Made by a program: the position numbers and the translations under genes
Shown: piece after piece, positions 44,601 through 52,687 of the stretch
Numbering within the stretch: the stretch's first letter is position 1
How the letters are laid out: each line of letters begins with the position of its first letter
Notes under the pieces: generated by a model
What the model was told of the DNA's origin: nothing
Database searches by the model: none
The model's input: the letters and a program-made list of their open reading frames with translations, nothing else
NCBI GenBank assembly: GCA_009780955.1
Contig: WQZB01000006.1
Span: forward strand, 1-64,000
Length of the DNA stretch: 64,000 bases
From: Polyangiaceae bacterium
GTDB lineage: Bacteria > Myxococcota_A > Polyangia > Polyangiales > Polyangiaceae
Reading direction: 5' to 3'

Positions 44601-47600
44601 AACGCATACCGCGACGTTCTCAACGCCGCGCCGGACCACACCCGCACTCTCGCAGCACTCGAAGGACTCTTCGCTGCCGGGACCAAGCAAGTCGAGATCG
44701 CCGAAATCCTCGAACCTCTCTACCGAGGAGCCGGGGAGTGGGAGAAGCTCGTCAGCGTCTACGAAGCGCAACTCGCGCATACCGAAGGGCAAGACGAACG
44801 CCTCCAGGCATACTTTCGCATTGCCGATCTCTACGAGGACAAGCTCGTCGATCCGGTCCAAACGCTTGCAGTTTACATACGTGCGCTCAAAGAGTTCCCG
44901 CTCGATGAAAAATCGGGGGAAGAGTCGCCGCGGCTTGCCGGTTCCATCGACGGCGGTTGGGAGACGCTCGCGAACGCCTATGCCGACATTCTCGATATGC
45001 GCCACGACGCAACCGTTCAGCGCACGATCGGGCGACGACTTGCCAAGACATTCGAAGACGAGCTCGGGGACATCGACAAGGCAATCGAGACGTATCGCTA
45101 CGTCTTGACCGTCGAGGCTCTTGATTCCGAAGCGCTTGCCAATCTCGACCGCATCTATCTGTCAATCGAAGCATGGGCAGATCTTGCTGCGGTTCTCGAG
45201 ATGCGGGTAAAGGCGGAGTCGGCCGATCTCGATCTCGTCGATCTCTACGCGCGTCTCGGTGAAGTCTACGAGACGCGTCTCGGTGACATTCCGAACGCGA
45301 CGATTGCATACCGCAAGATCTTCGATGGTCTCGACAAAACCCACGACGGAGCCGTGCAGGCACTTGCGCGTATCTATGCCGAGAGCCGCGCGTGGGCGGA
45401 ACTCAACACGGTGTACGAACGAGAGCTCGAAAATGCGTCGGGCGACGTTGCGGAAGCCGAGATTCGAGCGCGTATCGCGAACCTTGCCTCCGAGCACCTG
45501 AACGATCCGGCTCGTGCGATCGACACGTGGAAAGTCGTGCTCGATCTGCGCGGTGAAGATCCAGAAGCTCTCGGGGCCTTGTCGAACCTCTACGAGTCGC
45601 GAGAGGCATGGAGTGAGCTCGTGGACATTCTCGAGCGCCAGTACGACATCGCAGAGGCCGACGAAGATCGCGTGAACATCCTTTCGCGACGCGCTCATAC
45701 GTTCGATCTGCGCTTGTCTCAAGACGACCGTGCGCTCGAGGACTGGACTCGCGTGCTCGACATCGATTTCGCGAACCTCATGGCTCTGCGTGCCGTTGCT
45801 GTCATTCGGCGCCGGCTGGGCGACCCTCACGAGCTCGTTGCGGCGCTCCACCAGATGGTCGACCGCGCGTCATCGCTCTTCGACGGCGAGGAACTCCAAG
45901 AGATCTTCCGCGAGCTAGGCAAGGTCTATGGCGAGGCGCTTGGTCAGCCCTACGACGCGGCCGATGCATGGCGCAAGCTTCTCGAAGTGGGTCCAGACTT
46001 CGAAGCCATGGATGCCCTCGAAGGCATCTACCGCGGTCAGGAGCAGTGGTCGGATGTCGTCGACGTCAAGATGCAACGCGCGGCGGTATTGGGCGATCCG
46101 GCTGCGAAGATCGAGCAATACCGTCAGGTCGCCGAGCTATGGCGCGACACGGTCGAAGAGCCAGACAAGGCGACAACGGCTTGGCAAAAGATCATCGAGG
46201 TTGATGCCTCACACGACGAAGCATTCGACGAACTCGAGAAGCTGCACACGGACGCATCGCGCTGGGAGCCGCTCATCGAGCTTTATCTCGGGCGACTCGA
46301 AACGCGCACGTCAACAGCGGACAGAACGGATCTTCTTCGTCGCATTGCTCGCGTTTACGAAGAAAATCTCGACGACAGGAACCAGGCCTTCGACGCGCTG
46401 ATCATCGCACTCGAGGAGAACTTCCACGATCGCGAAACGGCCAAGTATCTCGAGCGAATGGCGCAGGCGACGGGTCGCTGGGGTGAAGTGATCCAAAAGG
46501 CGAATGCGTGGCTGGCGCAGCAAACCGAGGCCCCGGAGAAGATCCGCCTCTGTCTGCTTCTCGCGAAGTGGTACAGCGAGGACTTGGGGCACCCGGAGTA
46601 CGCGCAGCCCTACTACCGGCAGATCGTCGAGCTCGATCCGAACAACGTCGGTGCGCTGCGCCAGTTCGGGCAGCTTCATCGGAAAAATGGCAGCTGGCGC
46701 GAGCTTTGGGACACGCTTACGCGCGCCCTTGATGTGGCCGTGTTGGACGTCGATCGCAAAGAGCTCCAAACCGAGCTCGGCGAGCTGCTCGACAGCCACT
46801 TGGGCCAGACGGATCAGGCAATCTCATATTTCCAACGTGCCCTTGAAGTCGATCCGCAGTTCATTCCCGCCATAGAAAACCTCGAACGCATCTTCGCGGC
46901 GCGCGGGCAGAACAAAGATCTCGTCGACATCCTCACGCGCAAGGTGCCTGCTCTCACCGAGCCCGCGGACATTGCAGCCACCAAGCTTCGCATCGCAGGT
47001 CTGTACGAGCTCGCGCCTGACGCCCAGCGTGCAGCGCAAACGTATCGCGAAGTCGTCGAGATCGAACCGACCAACATCCAGGGGCTACGTGGCCTGACGC
47101 GCGTGTACCAGACCCTCGAGCAGTGGGTCGATCTCGTTGGTGTTCTCGAAGCGCAGCTCGAGGTCGTTTCCTCCGAGCGTGAGCGCATCGATATTCTGAT
47201 GCAGCTCGCAGGGCTTCACGAAGAGCAATTCCGCAAGCCCGATGTGGCTGCGGCTCGCCTCGAGCAGGTGCTCGAAATCGATCCAAACCACGAGGAAGCG
47301 TACGTTGCGCTCGAACGCTGCTATCGCAAGCTGCGTCAGTGGGACGAGCTCATCAGCGTATACGAGCGTCACATTTCGGCAACGCTCGACCGCAAGACAA
47401 AGACCGATTTGTATGGGGCGATTGCCCAAGTTTACGCCGACGAGATCCAAGACACCGAGCACGCCATCGATGCCTACAAGAACATCGTAGATCTCGACGA
47501 TGCAAACCTGCCTGCGCTCGAAGCGTTGTCGAAGCTTTATGACAAGCTCGACGACGCCGCGCAGTCCATCGACTACATGACGCGCGTCGCCGAGCTGACG

Positions 47601-50129
47601 CAGGACGAAAAGCAGAGGGTTGAAGCCTTTTACAAAATCGGCAAGGCGCTCGACGAAAAACTCGGCGATCGCGTGGCTGCGCAAGAACGCTACGAGTTGG
47701 CGCTCGATCTCGAACCGTCGCACCTGCCAACGTTGGGTGCCCTTCGCCAAATCGCGATCGACAACGCCGACTACGACGAAGCCGCACGCTACGTCGATCA
47801 AGAGCAACGCTACACCGTGGTTCCGCGTCAGCGCGCGCGGTTGCTCGTGGAGCTCGCTCGCTTGCGCGAGGAAATGCTTGGCGATCACGAAAGCGCTGTT
47901 TTGGCGTGGGAAGCAGCGCACGAAGCCGACGGCGAAAACGAGGAAGCGGCTTTGCCTCTCGTCGACGAATACATTGCCAAAGAGGCGTGGGAGCGCGCCG
48001 AGCCTTTGCTCGACATGCTTACGCGCAAGGCGAACAAGCGCGATCGCGCCGAGCAGCACACGCTATGGAACAAGCTCGGAGTCGTTACAGGGGAGCTGAA
48101 GAAGGACGACAAATCCTTCAAAGCATACAGCGCGGCCCACCAGTTCGATCTCACCGACCAAACGACCATCCGCGGTCTTGCAGAAGTAAGTTTCCGCCTA
48201 AAAGACTGGGGGCCAGCGCTCACCAACTTCCAAAAGGTGCTGACCTCTCTCAGCGAGGACGAGAACCTCGAACGCGCCGACGTTTATTACAAGCTTGGGA
48301 GCATCAAGCGCGAACAAGGGCAGGTCAAACAGGCGATCAACAACTTCGAAAAAGCCCTCGGCGTGAACGCCGCGCACGAGCCAACGCTCGAAGCGCTCGT
48401 CGGGATTTATGCGGGCCTCAAAGACTGGAAGCAGGTCGTTGCCTACAAGCGCCAGATGCTCGACTCGATCCTCGACGGTGATCAGCGCTTCGTGCTGCTC
48501 GGCGAGATCGCCGATGTCTGGAACGATCACGACAAAAACCCTGCTCGAGCAATCGAAGCGCTCGAAGAGGCGCGGGACCTCAAACCCGACGACAGGCCGC
48601 TACTTCACAAGATGCTCTCGCTTTACGAAGTGCTGGGCGCTTGGAACGAAGTGGTTGCGACCATCCAGGCCATCGCCGACATGGAGGCGGAACCGCTCCG
48701 CAAGTACAAATTCATTTACGCGATGGCGCAGCTCTATCGCGACCCAGACAAGCTCAATGATCTGGATCGCGCCGTGGAGCTTTTCAATGAAGCGCTCGAT
48801 TTGAATCCGAACCACCTCGAGGCGTTCGAACGCATCAACAAGATTCTCACGGCGCAGAAAAACTGGAAGTCGCTCGAGCGCGCATTCCGGAAAATGATCC
48901 ACAGGCTCAAAACTGCGAACCTAGAGAACGCGGAGCTCAATTTCAACCTTTGGCACAACCTTGGTCTCATCTACCGCGACCGCCTTGGCAATGTGCCCAG
49001 CGCCATCGCAGCGTTCAAAATGGCCGTCTGGCACAAGCCGAACGAATCGGTCGAGCATCAGATCCTCGCCGAGCTGTACGAGAACACCGAGCAGCTCGGA
49101 GATGCCATTGGCGAGCATTCGGTCATCTTGCAGAGCGATCCAATGCGCGCCGAGCCATACCGATCGCTCTACAAGCTCGCGCTGAAAATGCACGACTACG
49201 ACCGTGCATGGTGCATGAGTTCAGCGCTCGTGTTTCTGCAGAAGGCCGACAACGACGAGCAGCACTTCTTCGAAGACTACCGTCCGCGCGTACCGCTCCA
49301 AGTCAAGAGCCGGCTCGTCAACGAGCAGTGGCGAAACCTTTTCTACAAATTCGACGAGAACATCTTCATTGGCAAGATCTTCGAGATGGTAACGACTGCG
49401 GCTATCGTTGCGAGAACGCAGATGCTCGCGAAGGCGAAGCAGCTGCCTGTTCTCGATCGTCGCTACAAGCAAGATCCGCTGACTTCAACGGTCACGTTTG
49501 CGAGAACCTTTGGCTGGGCAGCGCAAGTTCTCGGTATTCCAATGCCGGACTTGTACGTCAACAGCAGCGTGTCAGGCGGCCTCGTTGCCGTGCCTTCGCG
49601 CCCGCCGGCAAGCGTTGCTGGACAAAGCGTGCTCACGGGTTTTACCCCGCAGGAGCTCACGTTCATCGTGGGCAAACACTTGTCATATTACCATGGCCAA
49701 CACTACATCAAGAATCTGATCCCAACGCTCAGCGATCTGAAGGTTGTCTTTTTTGCGGCCATCAAAATTGTTCAACCGACCTTCACCGTGCCGGCCGAAA
49801 TGGAGCAGCCGGTGAGCCAGACAGCAGACGAATTCAAGAAGTACATGCAGCCGCTCGAGCGCGAAAGCTTGCGCCAAGTCGTTCATAGTTTCATTGAAAA
49901 CGGCGCAAAGGCGGATCTGAAGCAATGGATGCGGGCGGTGGACATCACCTCGGCGCGCGCCGGCTTGCTACTTTGTGCAGATCTCGAGATCGCCAAAAAG
50001 ATCATCGGATCGGAACCGCAGCTGCCTGGCGATCTGTCGCCGTCAGACAAGATGAAAGAGCTCATTGTCTTTAGCGTTAGCGATCAGTACTTGGCTCTGC
50101 GCAAGGCGCTAGGCATCGCGATTGGGTAG
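38622..50129 (+). CDS. gltI: Giant cytoplasmic TPR protein, GltI/AgmK-like, with degenerate M48-like C-terminus
   Basis: A 3,835-residue protein without signal peptide or TM segments, made almost entirely of TPR-like helical pairs. N-terminal TPRs (1-~380) are followed by a Pro/Ala/Ser-rich linker (~387-493), then some 3,100 residues of regular repeats of the form A-I-x-x-Y-x-x-V-L-x-x-D-P. A higher-order module (LEPLY-x-x-x-x-x-W-x-x-L-x-x-V-x-E-x-Q) recurs near 42.87, 44.01 and 44.72 kb. The size matches AgmK/GltI of Myxococcus, a cytoplasmic scaffold of the gliding complex. The last ~230 residues are not TPR: GIPMPDLYV, then FTPQELTFIVGKHLSYYHGQHYI, resembles an M48 peptidase domain with HExxH lost. 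GAGGAAATCA precedes the ATG. It is the last gene of the Glt-like run here. Confidence 0.9.
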   Translation: MDLQERLTQLENVRDWQGLVEELEKAIQSASANDAKASFHLRLGQVLEQKFLAVVKALKHFNDAYKLNPALMVSLDAGRAVCWSLGKLPMVHKLLEMELRTVKEGPQATALLIELGDVLCDLGDYDKATSTYARALSTSGGKSASARACLEDVQADSESWQTRVSELTRAADETESAAAKSRLLLRAARIMRRFAPNDTVPMLERAYTAEPSNKEIATLYEGAVAELGKLGELETLQTQLLEHESDITRRARLSHIFGARWVTRHQNVDTGSKFLDQSLRLDPGNVAAFHYLCDAYGRKGGDWDRVLTLVDDAIQHASDERNAAFLLGQAGTIAWRQLGNLIRARALFTRLGQIDPSHWLLRAFEAQIGESVASQPEDEAVQAVIRRASTVPPPPSTQLVPALERAPEPSSVITPAEVRSEPPPPATEAPITAPPVSAPPITVPPVTAPPPISSGPSAASASAVSAKPVSSVPPPISKPLAEEAPPSAAVSSSADAGVDQLAELRALATKQEVNKRYNEYVKTLLKLAAIVPDASEKVDLYTKAAELYTGKFANQAEAVKAYESVLAIDPENRGAIDYLRHMYEKRRDWEKLLGLERKEAERLEGDERARKLFEIAKLASERVKKPDICIELWSQVLDSDPSNAEALGALGGLYERSKEFNKLVIVLEKQAEVTYDSSAKIQILTKLGTVYGDRLNNDEGAVSAWRQLLALDPNDRKAQEALKKKYLALGRWDDLEVFYAETGKWDEFIRVLEQQEAKEVSPSAKIGLLFKIAELWADKKSKSDRAARAYEKVLELDASSLRAAEALIPIYSHTGNSKALANAIEVKLGHEEFDHGKLALLREVAALYEGKVKEPQKAFARYLSAFELFPSDEQATLDVERAAKATGRWPEVEVAYRTAIDQAADSGDTSLAITLRLKLGRVLVEEMKHVDPALEVYRAVYDADSENVVALAALERLYRATERYADLLGIYEKRRDLVPDQGEKKQISYEIAKLYETEVKDLDRAIDTYRGVLDDEPTDSRALSALDLLYEKLERWEPYVDTLRRRIELDATEQELIDLKFRLGRTLEQHIGDVAGALDNYREILFLDAQHEGAREALEALLANDQLRGQAAAILEDIYEDRGDWSKLLTALDILSENEVDPDKRVALFRKIARVSSDMLTDHARAFKALASALREQPHHAQARAELERIAEISATWKVLTELYEQIAESLTDAKLARSYWMRSAQIEDQELGLVDEAATGYVRVLSLDPADGEALDALEALFVRTQRWTDLIGVMERRIDQTTDGHRREALYVQMARIYDQELGRPDDAVNAYKRVLSLDPTSQTALGALDALFTRQHMWADLAENLDAQLALATDDSAQLALILRLASLRETEMSEIEQAIEGYRSVLERDVSNTQALTALERLGRDPNHELVIADLLEPLYRQIGDYEKLIGVHEVQVRRADDASRRVELLHQIAQLYEDSAADLDSAFATIARALKEDPGNEVTQRQIDRVARATGRFTDLAQVYRQLAGEISDTRLASLLFMISAHIYEADIGDVDTAIALYRRVLEIDSAHLAAAESLERLFRQTERYEELSFILQRKADILDDSVGKKNALFQAAAIEEDVLEQPEAAIAVYKKVLEIDEDEVRALDALSKRYLGLSRWHDLLAVYSKKADLVADSAEKKRIYYQVGGVYERELNDVPLAIGTYQTILELDPDDRKALSRLDVLYEQAQNWPELLGILTRESEMCETPNEAIVFQYRIAELYDKRLDDVPRAIELYREILQRQDHEPTLRALEDLKSGDKEPLGAAAVLEPVYEAASDWSRLISVHEVQVRHASDAFAQVDLLHRIARLYEDALDDHASAFDTYARALTLDNGNEATLQSLERLAMVVNRWPEVAKLYDAELDKLTDAPERFVELALRTAQIFDVQLDDVGSAIDHYRRVIEVEPDNQTAVRSLDRLYVQTERWSDLVVILEREAEIGQSADEILEFKYRLGEVQRLRLSNLDGAINAYRDVLNAAPDHTRTLAALEGLFAAGTKQVEIAEILEPLYRGAGEWEKLVSVYEAQLAHTEGQDERLQAYFRIADLYEDKLVDPVQTLAVYIRALKEFPLDEKSGEESPRLAGSIDGGWETLANAYADILDMRHDATVQRTIGRRLAKTFEDELGDIDKAIETYRYVLTVEALDSEALANLDRIYLSIEAWADLAAVLEMRVKAESADLDLVDLYARLGEVYETRLGDIPNATIAYRKIFDGLDKTHDGAVQALARIYAESRAWAELNTVYERELENASGDVAEAEIRARIANLASEHLNDPARAIDTWKVVLDLRGEDPEALGALSNLYESREAWSELVDILERQYDIAEADEDRVNILSRRAHTFDLRLSQDDRALEDWTRVLDIDFANLMALRAVAVIRRRLGDPHELVAALHQMVDRASSLFDGEELQEIFRELGKVYGEALGQPYDAADAWRKLLEVGPDFEAMDALEGIYRGQEQWSDVVDVKMQRAAVLGDPAAKIEQYRQVAELWRDTVEEPDKATTAWQKIIEVDASHDEAFDELEKLHTDASRWEPLIELYLGRLETRTSTADRTDLLRRIARVYEENLDDRNQAFDALIIALEENFHDRETAKYLERMAQATGRWGEVIQKANAWLAQQTEAPEKIRLCLLLAKWYSEDLGHPEYAQPYYRQIVELDPNNVGALRQFGQLHRKNGSWRELWDTLTRALDVAVLDVDRKELQTELGELLDSHLGQTDQAISYFQRALEVDPQFIPAIENLERIFAARGQNKDLVDILTRKVPALTEPADIAATKLRIAGLYELAPDAQRAAQTYREVVEIEPTNIQGLRGLTRVYQTLEQWVDLVGVLEAQLEVVSSERERIDILMQLAGLHEEQFRKPDVAAARLEQVLEIDPNHEEAYVALERCYRKLRQWDELISVYERHISATLDRKTKTDLYGAIAQVYADEIQDTEHAIDAYKNIVDLDDANLPALEALSKLYDKLDDAAQSIDYMTRVAELTQDEKQRVEAFYKIGKALDEKLGDRVAAQERYELALDLEPSHLPTLGALRQIAIDNADYDEAARYVDQEQRYTVVPRQRARLLVELARLREEMLGDHESAVLAWEAAHEADGENEEAALPLVDEYIAKEAWERAEPLLDMLTRKANKRDRAEQHTLWNKLGVVTGELKKDDKSFKAYSAAHQFDLTDQTTIRGLAEVSFRLKDWGPALTNFQKVLTSLSEDENLERADVYYKLGSIKREQGQVKQAINNFEKALGVNAAHEPTLEALVGIYAGLKDWKQVVAYKRQMLDSILDGDQRFVLLGEIADVWNDHDKNPARAIEALEEARDLKPDDRPLLHKMLSLYEVLGAWNEVVATIQAIADMEAEPLRKYKFIYAMAQLYRDPDKLNDLDRAVELFNEALDLNPNHLEAFERINKILTAQKNWKSLERAFRKMIHRLKTANLENAELNFNLWHNLGLIYRDRLGNVPSAIAAFKMAVWHKPNESVEHQILAELYENTEQLGDAIGEHSVILQSDPMRAEPYRSLYKLALKMHDYDRAWCMSSALVFLQKADNDEQHFFEDYRPRVPLQVKSRLVNEQWRNLFYKFDENIFIGKIFEMVTTAAIVARTQMLAKAKQLPVLDRRYKQDPLTSTVTFARTFGWAAQVLGIPMPDLYVNSSVSGGLVAVPSRPPASVAGQSVLTGFTPQELTFIVGKHLSYYHGQHYIKNLIPTLSDLKVVFFAAIKIVQPTFTVPAEMEQPVSQTADEFKKYMQPLERESLRQVVHSFIENGAKADLKQWMRAVDITSARAGLLLCADLEIAKKIIGSEPQLPGDLSPSDKMKELIVFSVSDQYLALRKALGIAIG

Positions 50130-50159
50130 GGCGTGTCCCTTGTGACCATACTCATGACC

Positions 50160-50438
50160 ATGGGCAGCTCAGCGCAAACGGTTAAAGCGGGTGAATTCAA
50201 GGCCAAGTGCCTCGAGCTCATGGACCGTGTGGCCGAGTCCGGTGAGCCGATCGTGATCACGAAACGTGGTAAGCCGGTTGCCATGCTGACTCCCGCACGC
50301 GATCCGTCGCAAACGGTTTTCGGCTATTACAAGGGAAGAATGGAGATCGTCGGAGACATTGTGAGCCCATTGGATACCGATTGGGGTCCTGCCGAGCCAA
50401 AGCCTCGACCCGAACGGAAGAAGCGCCGCGCGCGATGA
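50160..50438 (+). CDS. Type II antitoxin, Phd/YefM family
   Basis: A 92-residue antitoxin. The N-terminal Phd/YefM DNA-binding domain has VKAGEFKAKCLELMDRVAESGEPIVITKRGKPVAML. The C-terminal tail is basic and Pro-rich and would cover the toxin. It represses its own operon in known systems. Start ATG 50160 is chosen because homology begins there; an earlier start nine codons upstream would nearly touch the gltI stop. The stop overlaps the toxin start by four bases (ATGA). Confidence 0.9.
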   Translation: MGSSAQTVKAGEFKAKCLELMDRVAESGEPIVITKRGKPVAMLTPARDPSQTVFGYYKGRMEIVGDIVSPLDTDWGPAEPKPRPERKKRRAR

Positions 50439-50836
50439 TCATCGTCGATACCCATGTCCTCGTTTGGTCTGCGCTCGATGACAAGCGTCTCGGGCGTTCG
50501 GCGAGAAGGCACGTTCAGACTGCTCTTCGAGCGAGCGAACTGAACGTCTCGGCGATCTCGTACTGGGAGATCGCAATGCTCGCTGCAACTGGGAAGCTTC
50601 GACTTGATAGCCCGCCGGAAGCATTCCGCGCCGAATCGCTTGCGCGAGGGATCAACGAAGTTCCGGTCGACGGTAAGATCGCAATCTTAGCAACTCGTCT
50701 CACCGGAATGCATGCCGATCCTGCTGACAGGATCATCGTTGCAAGCGCGCTGGAGCACAATGCGCTGCTCGTCACGGCTGACGCGAAGATCCTTGGGCTC
50801 AAGAGCGGGCCAACTCGCCTCGATGCACAGACGTGA
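50435..50836 (+). CDS. VapC-type PIN-domain ribonuclease toxin
   Basis: A 133-residue PIN-domain protein. The acidic metal-binding residues are in place: Asp5 (IIVDTHVLVW), Glu45 (SYWEIAML), Asp95/Asp98 (HADPADRIIVASA) and Asp116 (LLVTADAKIL). VapC toxins cleave tRNA or rRNA when not held by the antitoxin. Translation is coupled to the Phd-like antitoxin by ATGA overlap. The pair lies directly after gltI and looks like a separate mobile two-gene cassette. Confidence 0.93.
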   Translation: MIIVDTHVLVWSALDDKRLGRSARRHVQTALRASELNVSAISYWEIAMLAATGKLRLDSPPEAFRAESLARGINEVPVDGKIAILATRLTGMHADPADRIIVASALEHNALLVTADAKILGLKSGPTRLDAQT

Positions 50837-50974
50837 GCGTCAACATGCGCTGCGCGGAGCTCGTTAAAAACCTCATCCGATCTTTTTTTGCGCTTCGAAG
50901 TAACTTCGCGGCCGATCCGGTCGACTGGGTCAATAGCGGCCGATTTTGGGGCCGCGTGTTGAAAGGAAATTCCT

Positions 50975-52303
50975 ATGAAAATTTCTTCTATTGCTGGATT
51001 GCTCGCTCTTCTTGGCTGCCTCGCCGCGTGCAGCAGCGGCTCGTCTGGTAACGCGTCGGGTTCAACCGGCGGATCCGGAACCAATGGCGGCTCCGGGGGA
51101 AGCGGCAGCGGGAGTGGCGCTAGCGGCAATCGTGGTTTGCCTGACACCACATTTGCGCCTGACGGTGTTATCGAAAACACGTTAGATTACAATAAGATAG
51201 TTGTGGTCTCTCCACAAAGCGATGGCAAAATCCTTATTGGTGCAATGAACAACGACCAGACCACAAGCGCGGTAATTCGACTGAACGCCGACGGTTCGGT
51301 CGATTCAACGCTTTCCGATCCCGCAATAAAAAATATTCCTAACGGCCTTTACGGCGGCCTCTACGATGTAGCCGCAGACGCCAACGGCCGTATTGTAGTA
51401 ACATTAGGGGAGACGGCGATCCGCCGCTACACGGCCACCGGCGTTCTCGACGACACATTCAATACAGTTGAGTCGAATTTAATCTCCAATTGGACTCCTT
51501 TTTGGTCGTATGCCATCACTGTGGGACAGGATGGCGCCATCTACGCCGGCGGACATGGAACGGTTCAGGGCTTCACCCCTCCCTCCGGCGTGAACCCATA
51601 TGCATTCCTCCAAATCTCAGACTATGGAATGCCACCCGATGGGCACATGCTCGGTTGCTCAAATTATTCAAATTATGTGACTACAGCTGGTTGGCAGAAC
51701 ATTACCCATCTGTCTCTGCTTCCAACTGGCGCGCTTGCTTTTACCATTAATCTTGAAAAAAGCGCGACATCCGGGGGCGGCACAGGTGTTGGTCGGTTCA
51801 GCCAGCCAGCGTCTTGTACTCTTGACGGGACCTATGGAACCAACGGCAGCGGAGTCTGGTCCTCTACGGCCTTTGATGTTGTCGATGCCTTGTTCGAGAC
51901 CACTGGAAGCGTTGATTTGACCACGGGCGAATCGCTCGTTCACATCGACCCAACCGGCAAGTCAATGACCTCTACGGATTTGCCGCTTAGCGGTGGTGGC
52001 ATCACGCGTGCACCCGATGGCCGCTACCTTGTTGCAGGCCAGTATCCGCCGGCAGGCAAAAATTCCATGGCCGTAGTCTATTACAGCTATTCCAATGGGG
52101 GGTTTACGCCAGATATGTCCGTTGGCAAACAAGGCGTCATTACCATACCCGTCTCCACCGCCTTGGGCTATCCCGCTGGAGTTGGTTTGCGCGCCGTATA
52201 CACGCCCGACGGCTCGAGCACAGTGGTTGTGGGCAGTATGCAAGGTTTGAACGCCGACGGCACTGCCGTCGAGCACTTGGTCGTGGCGCGTATTTTGAAT
52301 TAG
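50975..52303 (+). CDS. Lipoprotein with delta-60-repeat-like beta-propeller
   Basis: A 442-residue surface lipoprotein. MKISSIAGLLALLGCLAAC gives a lipobox at Cys19, followed by a Gly/Ser-rich spacer and then repeated beta modules of the delta-60 type: GLPDTTFAPDGVIENT, VVSPQSDGKILIGAMNN, VIRLNADGSVDSTL, DVAADANGRIVVTLG, AITVGQDGAIYAGG and ITRAPDGRYLVAG. Such propellers are common in myxobacterial exported proteins; ligand unknown. GAAAGGAAATTCCT precedes the ATG. Codon use is more AT-rich than in the neighbouring core genes, as for several accessory genes in this part of the window. Confidence 0.85.
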   Translation: MKISSIAGLLALLGCLAACSSGSSGNASGSTGGSGTNGGSGGSGSGSGASGNRGLPDTTFAPDGVIENTLDYNKIVVVSPQSDGKILIGAMNNDQTTSAVIRLNADGSVDSTLSDPAIKNIPNGLYGGLYDVAADANGRIVVTLGETAIRRYTATGVLDDTFNTVESNLISNWTPFWSYAITVGQDGAIYAGGHGTVQGFTPPSGVNPYAFLQISDYGMPPDGHMLGCSNYSNYVTTAGWQNITHLSLLPTGALAFTINLEKSATSGGGTGVGRFSQPASCTLDGTYGTNGSGVWSSTAFDVVDALFETTGSVDLTTGESLVHIDPTGKSMTSTDLPLSGGGITRAPDGRYLVAGQYPPAGKNSMAVVYYSYSNGGFTPDMSVGKQGVITIPVSTALGYPAGVGLRAVYTPDGSSTVVVGSMQGLNADGTAVEHLVVARILN

Positions 52304-52323
52304 CGCATGTTCCTTGGTTGGTT

Positions 52324-52410
52324 GTAGGGGCGCGATTTATCGCGCCCTCGGGATTGGCCAATGGGATGAATTTCAAAATGCCGCGGTGGGGCGCCATGAA
52401 TGGCGCCCCT
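52324..52410. repeat. Second pair of GTAGGGGCG-type hairpins
   Basis: Two stem-loops: GGGCGCGA (52328-52335) with TCGCGCCC (52340-52347), and GGGGCGCCA (52388-52396) with TGGCGCCCC (52401-52409, followed by TAC). They share the GTAGGGGCG...CGCCCCTAC outline with the pair at 4.15-4.23 kb and again lie directly after a plus-strand gene. Confidence 0.7.
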
Positions 52411-52435
52411 ACGGAATGCGTGGTTGTAGCCCTGT

Positions 52436-52580
52436 CTATTCGCCCGGAGTAAAAGTGATCGGATAGGTGACCGTGACGATGCCGCCTTCGGGCTGCGGAA
52501 ACGATAGATTTTGGAAAGCGCGAACAACGCACGACACAACACCCTGGTCGGGCAACTGAGAGCCGCCGTCTTGTGTGGTG
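52436..52580 (-). pseudogene. Relic: C-terminal tail of a GltG-like AgmX/PglI-domain protein
   Basis: The minus strand encodes T-Q-D-G-G-S-Q-L-P-D-Q-G-V-V-S and onward to V-T-Y-P-I-T-F-T-P-G-E and a TAG stop. This is almost the same as the last 47 residues of GltG at 35.7-35.8 kb. By hand count about 120 of 143 bases match, including a 44-base identical run. Upstream of codon 1 of the match the frame reads unrelated Arg/Ser-rich sequence, so the rest of the gene is missing. It is a fragment of a paralogue, not a functional gene. Confidence 0.8.
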
Positions 52581-52687
52581 GAAAACACCTTCGCGCTGGC
52601 CTTACTTTGGCGGCGCCGGATAGCACGACGACCTTCTTCTCGCGAGCCGCTCGCCCTGGGTTTTTCGGCACCCTACTGTCGGCAGCC

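Noticed and set aside
42804-45005. A 733-codon open frame antisense to gltI
   Set aside because: Produced by the strong codon bias of the TPR repeats. No signal, domain or Shine-Dalgarno, and the composition mirrors the sense strand.
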